DNA of 64,000 nt, from the NCBI GenBank assembly GCA_003987725.1, contig RXJH01000013.1:1-64000 (forward strand), in the 5' to 3' direction. The translations under genes and the position numbers were made by a program. Positions 57,192 to 64,000 of the stretch are shown in pieces. Below the pieces are notes generated by a model. It did no database searches and was not told the DNA's origin. It worked only from the letters and a program-made list of their open reading frames with translations. Origin of the DNA: Hyphomicrobium sp. (GTDB taxonomy: Bacteria; Pseudomonadota; Alphaproteobacteria; Rhizobiales; Hyphomicrobiaceae). Each line of letters starts with the position of its first letter. Positions within the stretch are counted from its first letter, which is position 1.

Positions 57192-59357
57192 TCAAAGCGG
57201 TTTGGAGAATAGAGTGCGGAGTTTCGCCGCCGGTACGGCACGCGAAAACAAAAAGCCCTGCGCCTCAACGCATCCCTCGGCGCGGAGCCGATCGAGCTGC
57301 TGCTCTGTCTCGACGCCCTCTCCGACGCTGGTCATGCCGAGATTGTACCCGAGCTGAATGATCGATCGGCGCAACGTCGCCGAACGCTTGAGGTTTGCGA
57401 CGTCAGAGACGAACGATCGATCGATTTTGATTTTGTCGAACGGAAAGCTTTGCAGGTAGCTCAGCGACGAGAAGCCGGTTCCGAAATCGTCGATCGCAAA
57501 TCGGACGCCCATCTTGCGCAAACGTTCGAGCGTGTCGGAGGCAATATCCCGATCTTTCATCAGAAGGGTTTCGGTGATTTCAAGTATCAGCCGCGAGAGC
57601 GGCAGGGCTCGGCAGGCGTTGGTGACTTTCTCGATGAGATCCCGGCCGCGGAATTGTGCTGGAGAAATGTTGACGGCAACCCAGATGTCGTCGGGCCATA
57701 GGCTCGCCTCGGCGCAAGCCGTCTTCAAAACCCAATCACCGATCTGGCCGATCAGCCCGCATTCCTCTGCAATTGGAATGAATTCGTGAGCTGGAATAAG
57801 CCCGCGTATCGGATGCGACCAGCGGATCAACGCCTCGCAGCCGACGATCTTGCGCGTCTTGACGTTGACGATCGGCTGATAATGCAGTTCGAACTTGCTG
57901 TTGGCGATCGCCTCGCGCAATCCCATGATGATTTGGTGGCGGGATTGCAGCCGCTCGTGCATCGATTGCTCGTAGAACCCAAACGTGCCCCTGCCGAGAG
58001 ACTTGGTCCGGTAGAGTGCCATGTCGGCATTCATCATCAGTTGCTCGGCGTCGACGCCATCCGACGGCGCGACCGAAATCCCAATGCTTGTTCTGATCGA
58101 GACGGTATTCTCTTCGAGAACGAAAGGCTCGGAGAACGCGCCGATGATGCGCCGTGCGAGAGCCTCAATCTCTTCGATCGATCGGGGTGCCACCTGTATG
58201 ATTGCAAATTCATCGCCGCCCAACCGCGCGACTGTATCCGTTTCGCGGATTTCCGCGCGCAGCCTTTCGGCGACCGCGACGAGAAGAGAATCGCCGATCG
58301 GATGGCCGAGCGTGTCGTTGACGGACTTGAATCGATCGAGATCGAGGCAATGAAGCGCTAAAGAAGCACCGTTCTGTACCTGCTTCAGACCCTGCCGGAT
58401 GCGTTCTTGAAAAAGCGCGCGGTTCGGGAGGCCGGTCAAAACGTCTTGGTGTGCGAGCCGCCCAATGGTTTCCTGATACCGTTTGCGCTCGGTGACATCG
58501 AGATGGGTTGTCACATATCCGCCGCCTGGCAATGGTGTGCCGCGGATCTCGAGATACGTACCGTTGGGCCGCTGCCGCTCGAAGGTGTGAGCCTCGCCTT
58601 TCCGCGCGAGCTCGAGACGGGTGCGGACCTGCTCTTCGATGTTCCCTGGACCGTACTCGCCGCGATTGGCGTTGAACCGGTACAGGTCTTCCAGCGTCGG
58701 CAATGAATTCTCGAAGAGCGAATCGGGATAGTCGAGGAGCTGCCGCTGTTTGCGGTTGCAAAGAAGCAAGCGAAGATCGCGGTCGAAGACGGTGAGTCCG
58801 CCGGGAAAGCTGTCCACGACGGCCTGGAGCAGGGAGTTGCGATCCTGCAGCGCCATATGAAGCGTTACGGCTGTCGTAATGTCGATCTGAAACGACAGAA
58901 AGCCTTTGCTCTGCCGGTTTCTGTCCTTGAGCGGCACGATGATGGAATCGACCCAATAGAAGGTGCCGTCTTTCGCCCTATTCTTGACCGGCGCGCGCCA
59001 AGTCTCGCCTCTGTGGAGCTTTTCGTAGGCGTGGGTCCAGAATTCCTTCGGGTGATGGCCGGAATTGAGTATCGAATGGTCCTTGCCTGCGACTTCTTCC
59101 GCGGTGTAGCCGCTAACGCGAAGGAATTCGGCATTGGCATGGATGATACGGCCTTTGGGATCCGTAATAGAAACGATGCCAAGTTGATCGACCGCAGACG
59201 CAAAAGCCTTCGCATCGGAATTCGTGCTGAAATAGGGACTGGTCGTCTTCTTCTTGCGACCGTTCTTTGTATTGGGAGCGCTATAGGCAAGTCCGTCAAG
59301 ATCGAAAGCCATGACGCCTTTAGCCGGTGAACCTCGCATTATTCCGCCCCATTCCAT
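57192..59357 (-). CDS. PAS-PAS-GGDEF-EAL c-di-GMP protein
   Basis: 721 residues, soluble. Two PAS domains (about 45-165 and 165-285) precede a GGDEF domain (about 290-455) with an intact GGDEF (RLGGDEF) and an RxxD I-site (RETD). An EAL domain (465-715) follows with its EALIRW motif. The downstream active-site blocks ISPAQF and DDFGTG are also intact. It can both make and break c-di-GMP in principle; which dominates cannot be told. Starts at 59339 and 59312 are alternatives. It precedes the 57146-56274 PilZ gene. Confidence 0.93.
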   Translation of the reverse strand: MEWGGIMRGSPAKGVMAFDLDGLAYSAPNTKNGRKKKTTSPYFSTNSDAKAFASAVDQLGIVSITDPKGRIIHANAEFLRVSGYTAEEVAGKDHSILNSGHHPKEFWTHAYEKLHRGETWRAPVKNRAKDGTFYWVDSIIVPLKDRNRQSKGFLSFQIDITTAVTLHMALQDRNSLLQAVVDSFPGGLTVFDRDLRLLLCNRKQRQLLDYPDSLFENSLPTLEDLYRFNANRGEYGPGNIEEQVRTRLELARKGEAHTFERQRPNGTYLEIRGTPLPGGGYVTTHLDVTERKRYQETIGRLAHQDVLTGLPNRALFQERIRQGLKQVQNGASLALHCLDLDRFKSVNDTLGHPIGDSLLVAVAERLRAEIRETDTVARLGGDEFAIIQVAPRSIEEIEALARRIIGAFSEPFVLEENTVSIRTSIGISVAPSDGVDAEQLMMNADMALYRTKSLGRGTFGFYEQSMHERLQSRHQIIMGLREAIANSKFELHYQPIVNVKTRKIVGCEALIRWSHPIRGLIPAHEFIPIAEECGLIGQIGDWVLKTACAEASLWPDDIWVAVNISPAQFRGRDLIEKVTNACRALPLSRLILEITETLLMKDRDIASDTLERLRKMGVRFAIDDFGTGFSSLSYLQSFPFDKIKIDRSFVSDVANLKRSATLRRSIIQLGYNLGMTSVGEGVETEQQLDRLRAEGCVEAQGFLFSRAVPAAKLRTLFSKPL

Positions 59358-59730
59358 GGCCGGCCAAAGGAAGGCCGAAATCGGATAGCTTTAAACCTAC
59401 GGACCTACAATTACAGATGTTCTGCATAGAAAACAGCGCCTTGGCGAACAGGTTAGTATAATGCCACAGCAGTAAGCCGGAACTGTTGGCAGCCTATCCA
59501 TCGCAACAATTAGAGGTAATGTATTAAGGCGAGATTAGCTCGCACAAAGCCGAATCAGTTAGGGTGAAGCGATCCGCAGGCGGAATAGTTCCGCTTCAGG
59601 TCAAGTGAAAACTATGGGCCGAGCGGATGCGCGTAAGAGTTCTATTCCGTTATTACCGAATTATTTTCTTCCGCCGATGTATGCGTGCGCAATCGGAAAC
59701 CGTTAATCGATTGAAAATATCGAGACAGAC
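59358..59730. other. Intergenic region with CtrA-like box
   Basis: 373 bases between divergent genes, with no open frame of credible length. TTAA-N7-TTAG at 59524-59538 resembles the alphaproteobacterial CtrA binding consensus (TTAA-N7-TTAA). Other AT-rich pieces lie at 59440-59470. Promoters for the EAL gene and for the small PilZ gene should be here; I cannot place them. Confidence 0.4.
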
Positions 59731-60030
59731 TTGCCAATAGACAGACCACAAGAAAAGCGGAAATTTGGCCGCCGGCCGGTATTCAAGGCAGCAGTTGTTG
59801 CGCTTGAAGACGGCCAGCGCCTTCAAGGCGCTATCCTCGATTTATCGGAGGGCGGCGCAAAAATTAAGCTTGCCGAGCCCGAGCGCCTGAATGGCGAATT
59901 TTATCTGGAGATTCCCGGAGACGATTTAATCGTTAAATGCCGCTTAATCCGCATAGAAGGCTTGATCGCCGGATTGCAGTACGTGCGGCCGCCCCGGCGT
60001 CTTTCCTGGCTAAAGAGAAGGGCAACTTAA
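59731..60030 (+). CDS. Single-domain PilZ protein
   Basis: 99 residues, almost only a PilZ domain, with RKFGRR at residues 9-14 and DLSEGG near 35. It starts at TTG 59731, the only start that keeps the first motif; GAGACAGAC is just ahead. Small stand-alone PilZ proteins bind c-di-GMP and act on a partner. In this setting the chemotaxis or flagellar machinery is plausible. Confidence 0.82.
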   Translation: MPIDRPQEKRKFGRRPVFKAAVVALEDGQRLQGAILDLSEGGAKIKLAEPERLNGEFYLEIPGDDLIVKCRLIRIEGLIAGLQYVRPPRRLSWLKRRAT

Positions 60031-60546
60031 TTCTTAAGGGCCGTTAATCGGCTTGCTTCTGAGATCATGAGAATCAAACTGGCACGCGTCGGCATAAAAA
60101 AGAAAATGCTGATCCGTTTAATAGAGACTGCAAAATCGTTTCAATAAAATCGCAATGAAGCGATTGTCGTAAACCAATTCGATAGTTTTGCCGATTAATT
60201 CTAGCAATCGGCTGCTTGATTGATGAAATCATAGGCATGATGCCGTGCAGCCGAGTCGGCGACCCGACATGTTCCAGGCTTTTCAAAAGCAGGAACTCCC
60301 GATGAGGCACGATAATTCGCGGCCGCTTCCATCGTCAGCCCAGAAGAATTTGACGATTGCCAAGAATTTCCGCCAACGCAGCAGCTTTTGCTGTCTTGGC
60401 GATGACGGACCGCGTCACCTCCCGGGACATTGAGCGCTTCTGCAACCCAATCCACCGACGACATTGCGGATGTCCGCCTCCATGCCGATTCCGCGACACC
60501 CCCAGCCCGAAATCAAAATCAACGCTCCAAGGAAATAGGTTCAGTT
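60031..60546 (+). other. Intergenic region before chemotaxis operon
   Basis: 516 bases. Three TTAA words close together follow the PilZ stop (in TTAATTCTTAAGGGCCG and the next TTAA, about 60028-60052), but their spacing is not that of CtrA. No coding frame of weight is present. The Shine-Dalgarno AAGGA (about 60529) belongs to the chemoreceptor gene. No sigma54 or sigma70 promoter could be assigned. Confidence 0.45.
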
Positions 60547-62871
60547 ATGGTCATAGGATATATCAACAGCAAATGGTCGATGCCGCGCCGGCTCGCACTG
60601 ATATCTGCGGTGTTCTTAATTCCATCGCTGGCGCAGCTTTACCTCTACACCGATCACCAGCTGGATCAGATCCGCACGGTGGATCGCGAAATCAGCGGTG
60701 GCAAGCTGGCGGCTGCCGTTTGGAACAAGATGTCCGCCGATGAAAATTCCAGGTCCGACGGAGAGCTGGCGAAGCTCTCGGACGCATCTCAAAGCCTCGG
60801 CATTCAACCCAATGTCAACGCGTTCGAAAACGCGCGATCGACGGACGAGCGGGTGCGCCTCGGCGTTGAGCTCTTGGACCTGATCGCAACATCGTCCGGG
60901 ATCGCCGCAGATGCCTCGCCGGCCGCGTATTATGCGCAAGAGGTGATGGTCCAGCGGTTGCCGGGCGTCAAACAGGCGCTGATCGACCTCAAATCCACGC
61001 TCGATACGGCGGGTCTGGCGGATGATCAGACCAAGCTGGCAATCAACTATGCGGTATTGACGAGGACAACGAACAAGCTTCGTGGCTCAGCGAACAAGCT
61101 TCTTAGCGCCGATCTGTCCAACGATGCCAAGAACGCTTTCGGCGGGACGAACGACAGACTTCTTTCGGAGCTCGATCAGATCGCTGCTAAGCTCAAGAGC
61201 GCCGACTATCGCCGCGCAGCGATCGGCACCGATGTGATTTCGTCCATCAACACCGCCAATAGTCTGGTCGGAACGGCCGCAGGCCAGATCGGCGGCATAT
61301 TTGCGCAGCTCGCCGAAAGTCATTCGGCTGAAGCACGCTCCTCCCTTTATCGCACGCTCGGCCTTTTGATTGCGGCAACGATCGCCGCGGTGATCATGGT
61401 CGGTTTGATTGGCAAGGGTATTTCTCTTCGCCTCTCGAGCCTGGTGCGCGCGATGGATCAACTCAGCCACAAGGATCTGAGTGTTGAAGTCCCGTATCTT
61501 ACGGACAGCAACGAAAACGGCATGATTGCAGGCGCACTCGCGCGCTTCAAGGAAGCGGTCGTCGAGAATAAAGCGATGACCGACGCTGCCGTCGACGCTG
61601 CCAAGCAGCAGCAGGAACAGAGCGAGCACTATGCCAAGGAGCACGAACGCTTCATGGACGCGTTCACCAGTGCGGCAGAACGCATTGCGAGCGGCGACTT
61701 CACGCATCGCATTACCGAAAAGGTCATTCCGGAGTACGAGGCGATCATCAGCCAGATGAACCTGATGATGGGTCAACTCGAAGCCGCGCAAGTCGGTAAG
61801 ATCGACGCCGAGAACCAAATCAATACCGTCGTTGCGTCGCTCGGGACCGCTCTGTCGGAACTCGCGCAAGGCAACCTTGAGACCACCGTATACGCCGAAT
61901 TCGCTCCGGAGTTCGCAAAGCTCAAGACAGACTTCAATTCTGCTGCTTCGCAACTGAGAAGCACGATAGAGCTTGTGAAAAAGGGCGCCGGCAGCATCAA
62001 ACTGGGCACCGAAGAAATTTCGCAGGCCTCCGATGACCTGTCGCGGCGCACCGAGAATCAGGCTGCAAGTCTCGAAGAAACGGCTGCTGCCGTTAAGGAG
62101 ATCACCGATACCGTCAATAAGACGGCGCGCGGTGCAACGCATGCTCGCGAAACGGTGTCAGTGGCCAAGACCGACGCCGAGAAGAGCGGCGAAGTCGTTC
62201 ACAAAGCAATATTGGCGATGAACGGCATCGAAAGCTCATCGAAGCAGATCAGCCAGATCATCGGTGTCATCGACGAAATCGCGTTCCAGACGAACCTTCT
62301 GGCGTTGAATGCTGGCGTCGAAGCAGCGCGCGCAGGCGACGCTGGCCGGGGCTTTGCAGTCGTCGCGTCGGAAGTGCGTGCCTTGGCCCAGCGTTCGGCA
62401 GAAGCGGCGAAGGAAATCAAAGGCCTCATTTCCGCTTCGACAGGCCAGGTTGCTCAAGGTGTGCAGCTCGTCGGCGAAACTGGTCTGGCATTGACGCGCA
62501 TCGTCTCGCAGGTTGCTGAAATCAACAGCATCGTGACTGACATCGCGACGAGCGCCAACGAACAGGCGCATGGTCTCGAGCAGGTCAACACGGCTGTTAA
62601 CGAGATGGACCAGGTCACGCAGCAGAACGCCGCGATGGTCGAGGAAGCGACGGCTGCAACGCAGACACTGGCGCAGCAGACCGAAGAGCTCGTCCGTCTG
62701 GTCAGCCGCTTCCGCACAGGTGAGGACACGGTCGTCGAAATGTCGGCTCGCCGGGAATCGTCCAAGCCGGCCGCTCGCGCCCAGCGTTCGGCCAAACCCA
62801 AAATGGCGGCAGCTGTAGGCATGGGGCGCCGCAGCGCGGCTTCTTCTGACGCCGGCTGGGAGGAATTCTAA
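60547..62871 (+). CDS. Methyl-accepting chemotaxis protein
   Basis: 774 residues from ATG 60547. Membrane segments at about 14-34 and 270-290 enclose a periplasmic sensor of about 235 residues. A HAMP domain and a second linker follow, then the signalling part whose tip reads [20 protein letters not shown]. The final five residues, GWEEF, match the WxxF-type tether that binds CheR and CheB. The ligand is unknown. It heads an operon with a STAS gene, cheY and cheA, and its stop overlaps the next start by one base. Confidence 0.93.
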   Translation: MVIGYINSKWSMPRRLALISAVFLIPSLAQLYLYTDHQLDQIRTVDREISGGKLAAAVWNKMSADENSRSDGELAKLSDASQSLGIQPNVNAFENARSTDERVRLGVELLDLIATSSGIAADASPAAYYAQEVMVQRLPGVKQALIDLKSTLDTAGLADDQTKLAINYAVLTRTTNKLRGSANKLLSADLSNDAKNAFGGTNDRLLSELDQIAAKLKSADYRRAAIGTDVISSINTANSLVGTAAGQIGGIFAQLAESHSAEARSSLYRTLGLLIAATIAAVIMVGLIGKGISLRLSSLVRAMDQLSHKDLSVEVPYLTDSNENGMIAGALARFKEAVVENKAMTDAAVDAAKQQQEQSEHYAKEHERFMDAFTSAAERIASGDFTHRITEKVIPEYEAIISQMNLMMGQLEAAQVGKIDAENQINTVVASLGTALSELAQGNLETTVYAEFAPEFAKLKTDFNSAASQLRSTIELVKKGAGSIKLGTEEISQASDDLSRRTENQAASLEETAAAVKEITDTVNKTARGATHARETVSVAKTDAEKSGEVVHKAILAMNGIESSSKQISQIIGVIDEIAFQTNLLALNAGVEAARAGDAGRGFAVVASEVRALAQRSAEAAKEIKGLISASTGQVAQGVQLVGETGLALTRIVSQVAEINSIVTDIATSANEQAHGLEQVNTAVNEMDQVTQQNAAMVEEATAATQTLAQQTEELVRLVSRFRTGEDTVVEMSARRESSKPAARAQRSAKPKMAAAVGMGRRSAASSDAGWEEF

Positions 62872-63272
62872 TGGCCCGGCGGAAAGGGAAAGCGATCGAC
62901 GGCGGTTCCGGCGATCGCAGCCGGCCGCGGAAGAAGGCCAAGGTCGCCACGCAAATGCTGGACGCCGAGACGGCAACACCCGCACCAGCGAGCGAGCCGG
63001 AGCTGGTTCTTCCAGACTCGCTCGACTCGTCGTCGGCGACCGCCATCAGGGATCTTCTCCTCGCGCGTCGCGGTGCTTCGCTCGTCGTCGATGCCGGACA
63101 GGTTCAGCGCGTCGGCATCCAATCGTTGCAGGTCTTGCTGGCCGCTGCCCAAACGTGGCGGGCCGACGGCCAGAACTACGCGGTCAGGAACCCAAGCTCT
63201 GCACTTCTCGAAACGATTGCCCTTGTTGGATTGTCGGCTGACCAATTTCTTTTTGAAGGATCTTCGCCATGA
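62871..63272 (+). CDS. STAS-domain chemotaxis protein (CheS-like)
   Basis: 133 residues. A basic N-terminal stretch of about 30 residues (RRKGKAIDGG, RPRKKAK) precedes a STAS fold: LLLARRGASLVVDAGQVQRV and SLQVLLAAAQTWRADG. The position between a chemoreceptor and cheY-cheA is that of cheS in Sinorhizobium meliloti, a partner of CheA that speeds CheY1 dephosphorylation. Identity with CheS is by position and fold only. It overlaps the MCP gene by one base and cheY by four. Confidence 0.75.
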   Translation: MARRKGKAIDGGSGDRSRPRKKAKVATQMLDAETATPAPASEPELVLPDSLDSSSATAIRDLLLARRGASLVVDAGQVQRVGIQSLQVLLAAAQTWRADGQNYAVRNPSSALLETIALVGLSADQFLFEGSSP

Positions 63273-63634
63273 CGCAGACGATACTAACTGTCGATGATTC
63301 TAGAACGATGCGTGATATGTTGAAGATGGCGCTCGCAGAGGCTGGCTTCAATGTCATCCAAGCCGTTGACGGCGTCCACGGGCTGGAAGTCCTTCAGACA
63401 TCCACGCCGGACGTCATCGTAACCGATATCAATATGCCCAAGATGGACGGTTTCGGCCTCATCGAAGCGGTGCGCAAGGACAGTCGCTATCGCAGGGTGC
63501 CGATCCTCGTTCTGACCACCGAAAGCGACGTCGCGAAGAAAACGCGCGCAAAGGAAGCTGGAGCGACGGGCTGGATCGTCAAGCCGTTCGAACCGACGAA
63601 GCTTATTGCAGCTATCCGCCGCGTCGCCGCCTGA
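63269..63634 (+). CDS. cheY: Chemotaxis response regulator CheY
   Basis: 121 residues, a single receiver domain. The acidic pair is Asp9/Asp10 (VDDSRTM), the phosphorylation site is Asp53 (VTDINMPKMD), the threonine is in LTTE and the lysine in VKPFEP. It carries the signal from CheA to the motor. It lies between the STAS gene (overlap four bases) and cheA (24-base gap). Confidence 0.95.
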   Translation: MTQTILTVDDSRTMRDMLKMALAEAGFNVIQAVDGVHGLEVLQTSTPDVIVTDINMPKMDGFGLIEAVRKDSRYRRVPILVLTTESDVAKKTRAKEAGATGWIVKPFEPTKLIAAIRRVAA

Positions 63635-63657
63635 AGCATAAATAAAAGAGCATACAG

Positions 63658-64000
63658 ATGACCGTCGATACGATGGCCGCAATCCGCCAGACGTTCTTCC
63701 AGGAGTGCGAAGAGCAGCTCTCGGAGATGGAAGTCGGCTTGCTTGCAATGGACGAGGGTAACGCCGATTCTGAAACGGTAAACGCCGTTTTTCGAGCCGT
63801 CCACTCGATCAAGGGCGGTGCCGGCGCGTTCAAGCTGACAGCGCTCGTGCAGTTCGCGCATACATTCGAGACGGCTCTCGATTTCGTCCGTAGCGGTAAA
63901 CTCAATCCGACAGCGGAAGTGATGAAGCCCATGCTCCGCGCCGCCGACGTTCTGGCGGATCTTGTGGAAGCATCGCGCGATGGCAAAGAGATCGACGAGT
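63658..64000 (+). CDS. cheA: Chemotaxis histidine kinase CheA, N-terminal part (cut by window edge)
   Basis: Starts at ATG 63658 with AAAAGAG just ahead and stays open to the window end (114 residues). It has an Hpt domain with the phosphoryl His49 in VHSIKGGAGAF. The later CheY-binding, dimerisation, kinase and CheW-like domains lie outside. The surrounding genes make this the kinase of the chemotaxis system. Confidence 0.95.
   Translation, partial: MTVDTMAAIRQTFFQECEEQLSEMEVGLLAMDEGNADSETVNAVFRAVHSIKGGAGAFKLTALVQFAHTFETALDFVRSGKLNPTAEVMKPMLRAADVLADLVEASRDGKEIDE

Noticed and set aside
60080..60100. Sigma54-like sequence (TGGCACGCGTCGGCAT) before the chemoreceptor gene
   Set aside because: The spacing between GG and GC is nine bases instead of ten and the -12 element is poor.

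Overview
The window comes from a GC-rich alphaproteobacterium of the order Hyphomicrobiales (Rhizobiales), most likely a methylotroph of the Hyphomicrobium type. This is inferred from gene content. One-carbon genes are present: the end of formate-tetrahydrofolate ligase and a full N-methylglutamate pathway for methylamine. The flagellar locus is of the rhizobial kind, with MotC, MotE, FlaF, FlbT and FtcR. No rRNA, tRNA, CRISPR array, insertion sequence or phage was seen, and base composition looks even throughout.

Layout. (1) 1-1761: C-terminal part of fhs, then an MFS exporter, each followed by a hairpin. (2) 1905-5861: a four-gene operon of a circularly permuted ATP-grasp ligase, an alpha-E protein, a transglutaminase-like protease and an Anbu proteasome-type peptidase. 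It is a recurrent but poorly understood peptide-ligation/cleavage module. (3) 6088-8758: fbp-prk-rpe, Calvin-cycle enzymes without RuBisCO in view, then the helicase gene hrpB. (4) 11350-21656, minus strand: mgdABCD, an XRE-cupin regulator, mgsABC and gmaS, with a divergent LysR gene (21773). Together these convert methylamine to gamma-glutamylmethylamide, then N-methylglutamate, then glutamate plus a C1 unit. (5) 22958-24190: a HAD protein with lost catalytic residues fused to a CBS pair. (6) 24250-54855: the flagellar locus. A GH24 lysozyme, an unknown tail-anchored protein, fliI and flgF lie on its left edge. The long plus-strand run carries motA, switch, rod, ring, export, flagellin, MS-ring, motBC and fliK genes. 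A short island of small genes follows, then ftcR-flgEKL-flaF-flbT-flgD-fliQ. flhA and fliR are not in the window. (7) 55139-60030: c-di-GMP genes (a diguanylate cyclase, a PAS-GGDEF-EAL protein, two PilZ proteins; a third PilZ gene is at 48011). (8) 60547-64000: the start of a chemotaxis operon (MCP, STAS protein, cheY, cheA start).

How the parts fit: methylamine carbon and nitrogen enter through Gma/Mgs/Mgd. Prk may supply a metabolite signal rather than fix CO2, as is known for Methylobacterium. The right half builds and steers a flagellum, with FlaF/FlbT and the pseudo-receiver FtcR as regulators and c-di-GMP proteins next door. The least explained items are the ATP-grasp/alpha-E/transglutaminase/Anbu module, the degenerate HAD-CBS fusion, the lysozyme plus tail-anchored protein beside fliI, and regulatory dyads at the methylamine and Calvin-type operons.
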